The notes below the pieces were generated by a model. That model had not been told where the DNA came from, did no database searches, and was given only the letters and a program-made list of their open reading frames with translations. Position numbers and translations under genes: made by a program. Source: an uncultured Ignavibacteriota bacterium (GTDB lineage: Bacteria > Bacteroidota > Ignavibacteria > Tepidaquicellales > Tepidaquicellaceae). From it: a stretch of 6,626 nt of DNA. The stretch's first letter is position 1, and every line of letters starts with the position of its first letter. The DNA is taken from NCBI GenBank assembly GCA_937959065.1, contig CALGOI010000215.1:1-6626 (forward strand), read 5' to 3'. This document shows positions 1 to 4,399 of the stretch, one piece after another.

Positions 1-666
1 AACGCGTTTAAAGAAGTATGTTTCGCCTCTATTTTCCATTATTACAAGGTACGGATTAGGTTTATTACCCATTGTCCTGCTCTCATTACCTGTATGTCCG
101 GTCCCCCCACCCAGAAAATTCTCTAGAGTAAAATTGCTGAAAAAAAATCTTCCGTATGAAGGATTTGAAGAATTAAGAATAGAAAAAGGAGGAAAATCTA
201 ATGGTAAAGTATCCCTGATTCCGTTTATAAAATAATCGTTTGTTTTTTTTTGGGTTAATACATCATATAAGGAATTATATGAATCAAGTTGCGGTGTTGT
301 ATCCCGAATTGTAAAAGAAAAGGATATTGGTTTAAGTGAATCTCCTGAAGCAGATAATATACCTTGATCAACTGATACGGTTATAATTTCTCTGGGTATG
401 AAATCCCCATGAGGATTAAAAATTACAGTTTTTCCATCAGAAGAAAGTACAGTATTGCCAGGGTAATTTCCACCTTGACTTCCGGAAACATTTATTTGTG
501 AATTCAAGCTGTTTGCATTGATAAAAACATTTGCTGAAAGAATGATGTTTTCTTCTACTCTTACATATTTTGCGTTATTAACAGGGGATGTGTAAACAAT
601 ATCAATTTGGTTTGCAATGCTAATTTTTGGAAGGGTCAAAACTAAATACAATAAAAGAAGTCTCAT
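1..666 (-). CDS. Secreted Ig-like (Big_5) protein, probable arylsulfotransferase-like N-terminus; partial
   Basis: A minus-strand frame of 222 codons is open from an ATG at 666 to the left edge, where the C-terminus is cut off. Residues 1-18 (MRLLLLYLVLTLPKISIA) form a signal peptide with probable cleavage before NQ. Residues about 22-121 look like an SbsA/Big_5 Ig-like domain: an opening 'TSPVNNAKYV', a central 'DGKTVIFNPHGDFIPRE' and a closing 'PISFSFTIRD'. The last residues visible, 'NPYLVIMENRGETYFFKRV', resemble the start of arylsulfotransferase (ASST) propeller domains of Bacteroidota, where a similar phrase introduces the first blade. That assignment is inference because the catalytic part lies outside the window. 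No Shine-Dalgarno precedes the ATG. The nlpC-type gene upstream ends in its own terminator, so this gene is probably transcribed separately. The secreted, Ig-containing reading is firmer than the enzyme family. Confidence 0.72.
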   Translation of the reverse strand, partial: MRLLLLYLVLTLPKISIANQIDIVYTSPVNNAKYVRVEENIILSANVFINANSLNSQINVSGSQGGNYPGNTVLSSDGKTVIFNPHGDFIPREIITVSVDQGILSASGDSLKPISFSFTIRDTTPQLDSYNSLYDVLTQKKTNDYFINGIRDTLPLDFPPFSILNSSNPSYGRFFFSNFTLENFLGGGTGHTGNESRTMGNKPNPYLVIMENRGETYFFKRV

Positions 667-739
667 AAATGAAGTATTTTACCGTGATTTTTAGTTTACA
701 ATTACTTAACATAAATTGTAATATTTTAATAGTAAAGAT

Positions 740-767
740 AAAAAAACCGGTTTCCATAGAAACCGGT
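740..767 (-). terminator. Rho-independent terminator of the NlpC/P60 gene
   Basis: A perfect 9-bp stem (746-754 with 759-767; arm ACCGGTTTC) closes a 4-base loop. Read on the minus strand it is followed by a run of seven T (746-740). It lies 54 bases past the stop codon of the NlpC/P60 gene and ahead of the Ig-domain gene, so the two are likely separate transcription units. Confidence 0.85.
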
Positions 768-820
768 CAATCAAGGGAAGTGATTAATTAGTGAATATTA
801 TTAGGTAATACAGTTAATAC

Positions 821-1456
821 TTAATCTAAAACTCTTTTGGCAAATAGGAATGTTTCAGTGTAAAATTCATTTTTCAGGGAAGCTATTGCAACGCCTGTAC
901 TTGAACCTGAATGAACGAACAAGCCTTCATCTAAATAAATGCCAACATGACTAACATGTCCTTTATTCATTGTATCGAAGAAAATCAAATCACCCAGGCT
1001 TAACTCATCAATTCCAATCCTGTAACCTTTTTTGGACTGTTCGAGGGAAGTTCTGGGTAATTTAATACCCAAGGCTAAACTCATAACAGTTTGTACGAAG
1101 GAAGAGCAATCAATCCCTTCTTTCGATTCTCCACCCCAAAGATAGGGTGTATGGAGGTATTCATTAATTCTGTCCATCAACTCTGTCATTTCAGACGTGG
1201 TCAGATTTTTAAACTTTTTGTTTTTTAACGAATTGAGAATCTGCTCATCTGATTTACCGGTATATGATGTACCCTTATAAGTAGTCTTTTCTTCCTTTTC
1301 TGAATCAGTTCGAGAATAATCTTCAGATTCCCTTTCGGTTCTCTCTTTCTCTTTACGCATACGCTCAAGTACCTCATCACGGTATGCAGAACAGCCTGCC
1401 AGATTCAAAAATAAGATAATCGCGAAAAGATAAAGGAGATTTCTATTTGAATTCAT
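821..1456 (-). CDS. NlpC/P60 family cell-wall endopeptidase, lipoprotein
   Basis: This is a likely peptidoglycan hydrolase that cuts peptide stems (gamma-D-Glu to diamino acid in characterised relatives), tethered to a membrane as a lipoprotein. With the ATG at 1456 the protein has 211 residues. Residues 1-22 are a lipoprotein signal ending in the lipobox LAGC (Cys22). A highly charged Lys/Glu/Arg/Ser linker follows to about residue 75. The NlpC/P60 domain fills the C-terminal half: 'YLWGGESKEGIDCSSFVQ' carries nucleophile Cys117, 'HVSHVGIYL' gives His170, and 'FVHSGSS' gives the third residue, His182. The frame extends upstream to an ATG at 1477 and a TTG at 1507. I prefer 1456 because it gives a normal signal peptide length and because the 1477 ATG lies inside a perfect 14-bp inverted repeat. 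No Shine-Dalgarno is evident at any of the starts. The gene has its own terminator (740-767) and two operator-like palindromes upstream. Confidence 0.92.
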   Translation of the reverse strand: MNSNRNLLYLFAIILFLNLAGCSAYRDEVLERMRKEKERTERESEDYSRTDSEKEEKTTYKGTSYTGKSDEQILNSLKNKKFKNLTTSEMTELMDRINEYLHTPYLWGGESKEGIDCSSFVQTVMSLALGIKLPRTSLEQSKKGYRIGIDELSLGDLIFFDTMNKGHVSHVGIYLDEGLFVHSGSSTGVAIASLKNEFYTETFLFAKRVLD

Positions 1457-1471
1457 AGTTTTAATAGTTTG

Positions 1472-1503
1472 CTTCATTATTAGTACATTTACTAATAATG
1501 AAG
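1472..1503. promoter_or_regulatory. Perfect 14-bp inverted repeat, candidate operator or mRNA hairpin (site 1)
   Basis: The arms 1472-1485 and 1490-1503 are exact reverse complements around a 4-base spacer. The core is TTAGTA-N4-TACTAA. The repeat overlaps the alternative ATG at 1477 of the NlpC/P60 gene and lies 16 bases upstream of the preferred ATG. In RNA it would form a 14-bp, A/U-rich hairpin hiding the 1477 start codon; in DNA it is a good repressor-type palindrome. There is no T run after it on the minus strand, so it is not a terminator. Confidence 0.6.
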
Positions 1504-1510
1504 TCAATTC

Positions 1511-1526
1511 ATAGTAAAAGTACTAT
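1511..1526. promoter_or_regulatory. Inverted repeat ATAGTA-N4-TACTAT, second candidate operator (site 2)
   Basis: Perfect 6-bp arms are separated by AAAG. The shared core TAGTA-N4-TACTA is the same as in site 1, and the two centres are 31 bp apart, about three helical turns. It overlaps the -10 of the candidate minus-strand promoter 1517-1545, where a bound protein would block transcription of the NlpC/P60 gene. The bound factor is unknown. Confidence 0.45.
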
Positions 1527-1545
1527 AAATTGTTAAACTTGTCAA
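1517..1545 (-). promoter_or_regulatory. Candidate promoter of the NlpC/P60 gene
   Basis: Minus strand: a perfect -35 TTGACA (1545-1540), a 17-base spacer and a weak -10 TACTTT (1522-1517). The predicted start is near 1510, giving a leader of about 54 bases to the ATG at 1456. The weak -10 and the AT-rich context limit certainty. Confidence 0.4.
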
Positions 1546-1622
1546 GGGGTAATTTTGTTTCATAAAAAATAGAGGTGGTGGGGATAAAAGTAAGGGGGAT
1601 TAATTAATAATTGTAAAAATAA

Positions 1623-1994
1623 TTATTTAACGTCGCGAATTATTTTAATCACTTTATACACATAGGCAATATCTCTTTTTTGGTGCACAGTTGGAGGAAA
1701 TTTGGTATTAATTGAATATAGCATAATATGATTATCATCCAGATCATAATATAGCTTTGCATTAGCCTCATAATTTTCAGGTTCAGTTTTAAAGCTGACT
1801 ACAACCGCAGATTTGTTTTTGATCTTTGCTGAATCATCTATGCAGAGTAGATAGTCTTTGGGGTTAATAAATGGAGACATAGATTCACCCTCAGCGATTA
1901 GTAAAAAAGGATCTTTGTATCGGGAGGCATTATCGATAAGTAAATTCTTAATATCATAAGTTTGATTTAGCTGAAACGGTATTGGTATAGCACT
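1623..1994 (-). pseudogene. C-terminal S24 (LexA/CI-type) autopeptidase part of the interrupted repressor
   Basis: This stretch continues the reading frame of the HTH gene (start 2270) directly after its TAA at 1997-1995, with no frameshift. Together they would encode 215 residues, a normal length for a CI-like repressor. Reading the stop as position 92, the hinge reads GKV-stop-SAIPI where family members have G-x-V-A-A-G-x-P. The S24 domain has 'GESMSPFINPKDYLLC' with the nucleophile Ser130 before Met131, 'AKLYYDL' with the probable general-base Lys172, and the late motif 'SINTKFPPTV'. The first standard start codon in this frame is the ATG at 1880, which falls just after Ser130. A separately started peptide would therefore lack the nucleophile, so the domain is active only if the stop is read through or is a sequence error. 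Apart from the stop, it shows no sign of decay. Confidence 0.82.
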
Positions 1995-2270
1995 TTAGAC
2001 TTTACCCAATACCGTCACATTTCTGGATTTTTTATCATCTGAAACAGTATTTGCGTTTACCGGATTACCATATAAGAAATCAACCGGTACGTTAAAATAC
2101 CTGGCAATATCCGTTACAACATTTGAATCCCATTTAGCCCTGTTTTTCAAATAGTTAAAAAGCGTATCGATCTTTATTCCCAGGTCATAAGCGAGATTTT
2201 TTTGAGTAACCGACCCCTTGTTTAAAAGGGCATAAACATTTTCGGAAATAATTTTATTTGTATCAGTCAT
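1995..2270 (-). CDS. XRE/Cro-CI family HTH repressor, truncated at the hinge
   Basis: A 91-residue DNA-binding protein. An HTH_3-type domain spans about residues 6-68, with helix 2 near 'TQKNLAYDLG' (22-31) and recognition helix 3 near 'KIDTLFNYLKN' (33-43). It ends with 'ARYFNVPVDFLYGNP', typical of this family. A Lys/Asp/Ser linker leads to 'VTVLGKV', the start of the self-cleavage hinge of S24 repressors, where a TAA ends the frame; the S24 domain follows in the same frame. The product closely resembles the N-terminal fragment that self-cleavage would release, which in known families binds operators weakly because it dimerises poorly. It probably recognises the four GTAA-N3-TTAC sites between itself and the divergent small genes, one of which lies 4 bases ahead of its own ATG, suggesting autoregulation. 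No Shine-Dalgarno is seen at 2270. It could be a recent pseudogene half, a functional short Cro-like protein, or a readthrough product. Confidence 0.85.
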   Translation of the reverse strand: MTDTNKIISENVYALLNKGSVTQKNLAYDLGIKIDTLFNYLKNRAKWDSNVVTDIARYFNVPVDFLYGNPVNANTVSDDKKSRNVTVLGKV

Positions 2271-2273
2271 TTA

Positions 2274-2284
2274 GTAATAGTTAC
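2274..2284. promoter_or_regulatory. Operator copy A (GTAATAGTTAC)
   Basis: A perfect GTAA/TTAC palindrome with a 3-base centre, differing from copy C at one position. It lies in the presumed leader of the repressor gene, 4 bases before its ATG, where binding would allow negative autoregulation. Confidence 0.6.
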
Positions 2285-2304
2285 GTTTTCTGTATTGACA
2301 AAGC

Positions 2305-2315
2305 GTAAATTATAC
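2305..2315. promoter_or_regulatory. Operator copy B (GTAAATTATAC), overlapping both divergent promoters
   Basis: One mismatch in the right half-site (ATAC for TTAC), but flanked by CG on both sides, giving CGTA/TACG outer arms. It sits between -35 and -10 of the rightward promoter and contains the minus-strand TATAAT (2314-2309). A protein bound here would shut off both directions. Confidence 0.6.
2309..2314 (-). promoter_or_regulatory. -10 element of the leftward (repressor) promoter
   Basis: A perfect TATAAT on the minus strand, but the sequence 17 bases upstream (2337-2332, CAGCTT) is a poor -35. The predicted start is about 2302. Operator copy C would be centred near -43 of this promoter, the position from which lambda CI activates its own weak-35 promoter PRM. 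The analogy is inference. Confidence 0.45.
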
Positions 2316-2339
2316 GGTATATTGGTTTATCAAGCTGCC

Positions 2340-2350
2340 GTAATATTTAC
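2340..2350. promoter_or_regulatory. Operator copy C (GTAATATTTAC)
   Basis: A perfect GTAA/TTAC palindrome. Together with the preceding C it is an exact 12-bp reverse complement of copy D plus its trailing G (2391-2402). Its centre, 2345, is near +16 of the rightward promoter and near -43 of the leftward one. Confidence 0.65.
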
Positions 2351-2390
2351 TAAATATATTAAAATATCCATCGAAAGCAAATACAAAACG

Positions 2391-2401
2391 GTAAATATTA
2401 C
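2391..2401. promoter_or_regulatory. Operator copy D (GTAAATATTAC)
   Basis: A perfect GTAA/TTAC palindrome in the leader of the first small gene, 14 bases before its Shine-Dalgarno. Its centre is 51 bp from that of copy C, about five helical turns, compatible with a roadblock or with looping to the promoter-proximal sites. Confidence 0.6.
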
Positions 2402-2414
2402 GAAAGTATAAATT

Positions 2415-2418
2415 GGAG
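2415..2418 (+). promoter_or_regulatory. Shine-Dalgarno site (GGAG) fixing the start at 2426
   Basis: GGAG lies 7 bases ahead of the ATG at 2426. It is one of the few clear ribosome binding sites in this window. It supports the plus-strand gene over the opposite-strand open frame at 2330-2560. Confidence 0.7.
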
Positions 2419-2425
2419 ATAAAAA

Positions 2426-2617
2426 ATGAGAATACCTACCGATGAACTGGCAGAACTCCAGGCGGAGCATGATTGGCTGGTCTGGAAATTTGAGGAAAAT
2501 AAGAAATTTGAGAAAACGGGAGAAAGTGAATTTAGTTATGAAGATGATAAGGAAAGTCATTCAAGCGATATGGAAAGATTAGTGAAATTAAAAAAGATAT
2601 TAAAAAATGGCAGATGA
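2426..2617 (+). CDS. Small acidic protein of unknown function, first gene of the repressor-controlled cluster
   Basis: 63 residues; no family recognised. The protein is charged and largely helical: an N-terminal helix 'TDELAELQAEHDWLVWKFEEN', an acidic/serine stretch 'ESEFSYEDDKESHSSD', and a basic C-terminal helix 'LVKLKKILKNGR'. There is no signal peptide or membrane segment. The start is supported by a good Shine-Dalgarno at 2415-2418 and by the strong promoter at 2295-2323. The stop overlaps the ATG of the next gene (2607) by 11 bases, suggesting translational coupling. Its place directly behind a CI-like operator region is where phages carry Cro-like or early regulatory proteins, but I see no HTH in it, so any regulatory role is guesswork. 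Confidence 0.7.
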   Translation: MRIPTDELAELQAEHDWLVWKFEENKKFEKTGESEFSYEDDKESHSSDMERLVKLKKILKNGR

Positions 2618-2861
2618 ATATAATTTTGCAAAAATAAGAAACAGGTCATATGATCCTGTGATCAAGTCTTTCATAGTATCAATTCATCCTTTAGTGACCG
2701 ATAAAAAGTATTTCGAAGAGATTTCAGACAAATTTACAAAATTATTTAAACCTCAAAAGCATAGCTCAAATGAAAAATGTACCGGAAGAAAAAATGAAGC
2801 TTCTGGCAGAAGCGGTCCGCATCAGGGAAGAACTCATTGCCGCCGACAGGGAGATCTATAA
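2607..2861 (+). CDS. Small hypothetical protein, C-terminal third doubtful
   Basis: 84 residues; no family recognised. Residues 1-58 look like a genuine protein ('FIVSIHPLVTDKKYFEEISDKFTKLFKP'). Residues from about 55 on ('CTGRKNEASGRSGPHQGRTHCRRQGD') read like an out-of-frame translation of the next gene, whose ATG at 2770 lies 92 bases before this stop. An overlap this long is unusual. Either this gene has lost its natural end through a small indel, or the two frames form one protein of about 127 residues joined by a +1 shift somewhere in 2698-2770. It overlaps the preceding stop by 11 bases and has no Shine-Dalgarno, so it probably depends on coupling. Confidence 0.5.
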   Translation: MADEYNFAKIRNRSYDPVIKSFIVSIHPLVTDKKYFEEISDKFTKLFKPQKHSSNEKCTGRKNEASGRSGPHQGRTHCRRQGDL

Positions 2862-2988
2862 CGTGTCTCATTTGATTCGTAATCTACCCCAAAGAAAACG
2901 AAAACTATTCAGATTAAGAGATAACCTTTGCGAAAGGTACAACAAATTGATATTAGAAAAAGAACTGCCGCTTAGAAAAATTCTGTAA
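2770..2988 (+). CDS. Small basic helical protein of unknown function
   Basis: 72 residues, rich in Lys, Arg, Glu and Leu and probably entirely helical or coiled coil: 'MKLLAEAVRIREELIAADREI', then 'IRNLPQRKRKLFRLRDNLCERYNKLILEKEL'. No family is recognised; a nucleic-acid or protein-binding adaptor would fit its composition but is not shown. The frame is open upstream to 2698 with no other standard start, and no Shine-Dalgarno precedes 2770. The bases 2795-2860 are clearly richer in G+C than the surroundings. See the preceding gene for the possibility that the two are one frameshifted gene. Confidence 0.55.
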   Translation: MKNVPEEKMKLLAEAVRIREELIAADREIYNVSHLIRNLPQRKRKLFRLRDNLCERYNKLILEKELPLRKIL

Positions 2989-3018
2989 AATAATTTATAA
3001 AATTTAAATACTACCACA

Positions 3019-3438
3019 ATGAAACACCGTCTGGAGGAAACAGCAGACATTTTACTAAAAGCATTTATTCACGGACATTTGGTGCACGGTGAACCGTGTG
3101 CCTGCGCTGTGGGAAATATGTGCGCAGGTAATCCATACTGGATAAATGTAATCAACGGTACGCATCAGCAGATCTACCACAAAGTTGCCGGCAAGCTAAT
3201 ACCTGAATTTATAAGGTATACACCGGAGGAGCTGATGCGTATCGAATATGAATTTGAAGGAAGGGAGAACCGTAACGGACATCACCTGCCTACCTTATTT
3301 AAGGATAATGATCCCGATGGATTTGAAGGACTAAGCAGGGTATTCAATATTCTATGTAATGAAATCGATAAGGAATATTTTGAGATGGATAGAGAGGTTT
3401 ATATAGTCGAATTAAAGAAAGCAAGTATTGATTCTTGA
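3019..3438 (+). CDS. Hypothetical protein with Cys-x-Cys-x-Val-Gly-Asn motif, phage-associated in character
   Basis: 139 residues. The N-terminus 'LEETADILLKAFIHGHLVHG' is followed by 'EPCACAVGNMCAGN', with Cys27, Cys29 and Cys35 and several His nearby (His18, His20, His23). This 'CxACAVGN' signature recalls short conserved proteins of unknown function common in Bacteroidota prophage and island regions; I make that comparison from memory only. The Cys/His cluster could bind a metal. The C-terminal half 'GFEGLSRVFNILCNEIDKEYFEMDREVYIVELKK' looks helical. There is no signal peptide. It starts 30 bases after the previous stop in a very AT-rich gap without a Shine-Dalgarno, and is probably cotranscribed with its neighbours. 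Confidence 0.8.
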   Translation: MKHRLEETADILLKAFIHGHLVHGEPCACAVGNMCAGNPYWINVINGTHQQIYHKVAGKLIPEFIRYTPEELMRIEYEFEGRENRNGHHLPTLFKDNDPDGFEGLSRVFNILCNEIDKEYFEMDREVYIVELKKASIDS

Positions 3439-3453
3439 TATCCATATATATTT

Positions 3454-3723
3454 ATGGTATATTTAGGTATGCAATATACTGTCTTTGAGCCGGTCGAGGT
3501 TGTAGCGCATTTTAACCGGATGAACATAGAGATTATTAAATTCAGACGGAATAATACTGTTTACCGGGTGTCTTCTTTTGTGCATAAATGGCGGTTAAAG
3601 GAAGGGGATAACCACATAACACATTTCGTTGTAGAGTGCCGTGATAAAAATATTATATGTGAACTTGCTTATTACCATAAAGATCTAAAATGGGAGCTTA
3701 TCCAGTATGACCACCTTGAATGA
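3454..3723 (+). CDS. Small beta-rich hypothetical protein, possibly DUF6504-like
   Basis: 89 residues from the ATG at 3454; a second ATG at 3469 (residue 6) may be the true start, because the recognisable domain begins just after it. The pattern is: a hydrophobic strand 'FEPVEVVAHFN', 'IIKFRRNNTVYRVSSFVHKWRLKEG', 'THFVVECRDKNIICELAYY' and a final 'LKWELIQYD'. This strand order with two spaced Trp (46 and 80) resembles the small DUF6504-type proteins often found near Y-family polymerase genes. The likeness is weak and from memory. It is the last gene of the cluster, 15 bases after the previous stop. No terminator is visible behind it before the promoter of the lipoprotein gene. Confidence 0.7.
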   Translation: MVYLGMQYTVFEPVEVVAHFNRMNIEIIKFRRNNTVYRVSSFVHKWRLKEGDNHITHFVVECRDKNIICELAYYHKDLKWELIQYDHLE

Positions 3724-3741
3724 TATACAAAATAATTGGTT

Positions 3742-3770
3742 TTGAATAAGTTATTTATTTATGCTAATAT
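3742..3770 (+). promoter_or_regulatory. Promoter of the small lipoprotein gene
   Basis: TTGAAT (3742-3747), a 17-base spacer and TAATAT (3765-3770), with TGC directly ahead forming an extended -10. The predicted start is near 3777. An AGGG at 3788-3791 lies 8 bases ahead of the ATG at 3800. The lipoprotein gene is thus probably independent of the repressor-controlled cluster. Confidence 0.55.
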
Positions 3771-3799
3771 TAGGTAAGTAAACACATAGGGCTCATTAT

Positions 3800-4219
3800 A
3801 TGAAAATGATAAAAAACCCTGTTTTATTTATACTACTTCTCGCCTCCTTTTTACTGTTTAATGGTTGTGGTGGAAGTGATGATCCCATTAATGAGCCACC
3901 ATCCTTTTCTGAGCAAATGATTTATTTGCTCAGTATACTTAAAAATTCCACAGTACAGTATAATGGTCTCGAGGAATCCAATGTAAAGCCTTACCTGGAA
4001 AAAGCAATTATAGATATCGATGAAGCGATTGGTCTGATTAGAAATTTTAAGGAAGATGAAGATTTACCCTTTGAGTTTCTTAACGAGATAGCTGTGGTTG
4101 TAGACAGAGCAATAATTAGTGTAAAGGAGGCGGCAATCAGATCAAAAGTTACGGATAACAGGTATGAACTCCTGGAAAAAGCATTAAAGCATGTCGCAGA
4201 CAGACTTAGTATAGTGTAA
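3800..4219 (+). CDS. Small helical lipoprotein of unknown function
   Basis: 139 residues. The N-terminus has two Lys, a hydrophobic stretch 'PVLFILLLASFLLF' and a lipobox FNGC with the modified Cys23. The residues after it, GGSDDP, include acidic residues close to the cysteine, reminiscent of the lipoprotein export signal that sends Bacteroidota lipoproteins to the cell surface; surface location is inference. The mature part is about 115 residues, acidic and nearly all helical ('PYLEKAIIDIDEAIGLIRNF', 'EFLNEIAVVVDRAIISVKEAAIR', 'YELLEKALKHVADRL'), suggesting a small helical bundle. No family recognised. It has its own promoter, a good Shine-Dalgarno and its own terminator, so it is a monocistronic unit. 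Confidence 0.88.
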   Translation: MKMIKNPVLFILLLASFLLFNGCGGSDDPINEPPSFSEQMIYLLSILKNSTVQYNGLEESNVKPYLEKAIIDIDEAIGLIRNFKEDEDLPFEFLNEIAVVVDRAIISVKEAAIRSKVTDNRYELLEKALKHVADRLSIV

Positions 4220-4246
4220 GCGTTTTTTTAAGATTGACCGGATTTT

Positions 4247-4278
4247 GGGGAAGTTGTTTTTAAAAACTTCTCCTTTTT
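4247..4278 (+). terminator. Rho-independent terminator of the lipoprotein gene
   Basis: A 9-bp stem (4247-4255 with 4265-4273, one G-T pair) with a 9-base loop is followed by five T (4274-4278). It begins 27 bases after the stop codon. Confidence 0.75.
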
Positions 4279-4317
4279 GTATTTAAAAATGGAATTTTAT
4301 TAATAATCATTGTATTA

Positions 4318-4325
4318 TATTTTTG
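4318..4325 (+). promoter_or_regulatory. Possible Bacteroidetes-type -7 element for the LVIVD-repeat gene
   Basis: TATTTTTG fits TAnnTTTG, but only a TTTT lies at the -33 position, 19 bases upstream. The leader would be about 70 bases. The region is so AT-rich that chance matches are likely. Confidence 0.25.
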
Positions 4326-4399
4326 AAATTTTAGTTTCCATTAATTTATTGTTTCTTTTTAACATTTTTTGACTCAATTTTCAGATAGCTATCATAAAG

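Larger units (their letters stand above)
2295..2323 (+). promoter_or_regulatory. Strong rightward sigma70-type promoter of the small-gene cluster
   Basis: A consensus -35 TTGACA (2295-2300), an exact 17-base spacer and -10 TATATT (2318-2323) predict a start near 2330. Operator copy B (2305-2315) lies entirely in the spacer and copy C (2340-2350) just downstream of the start, the usual layout of a repressible early promoter. The leader to the first ATG (2426) is about 96 bases and contains copy D. Confidence 0.75.

Noticed and set aside
1457..1507. Longer N-terminus of the NlpC/P60 protein from TTG 1507 or ATG 1477
   Set aside because: It would put 10-17 extra residues ahead of a complete lipoprotein signal, and the region is taken up by a perfect palindrome.
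1606..1627. AT-only inverted repeat (AATAATT/AATTATT) as terminator of the repressor gene
   Set aside because: The stem is all A/T, overlaps the stop codon at 1623-1625 and lacks a proper T run; chance is likely in this composition.
1995..1997. Recoded TAA (alternative genetic code)
   Set aside because: TAA ends other clearly complete genes here, such as the LVIVD protein and the EVE protein, so general reassignment is excluded. Only local readthrough remains possible.
2330..2560. Minus-strand open frame for a 76-residue hydrophobic peptide
   Set aside because: It lies opposite the leader and first small gene, which has a consensus promoter, a Shine-Dalgarno and an acidic/Lys-rich sequence whose complement reads as Phe/Leu/Ile. 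This is a typical shadow.
2868..3050. Minus-strand open frame of 60 codons
   Set aside because: Shadow of the basic helical gene at 2770-2988; no start signal or protein-like character.
1508..3741. Boundaries of a mobile element (att repeats, integrase, tRNA target)
   Set aside because: I found no matching direct repeats at the edges, no tRNA and no recombinase gene, so the island reading rests only on the repressor region and gene type.
4369..4397. TTGACT-N17-TCATAA as promoter of the LVIVD gene
   Set aside because: The -10 would end 2 bases before the ATG, placing the transcript start inside the signal peptide, and no later start codon is plausible.
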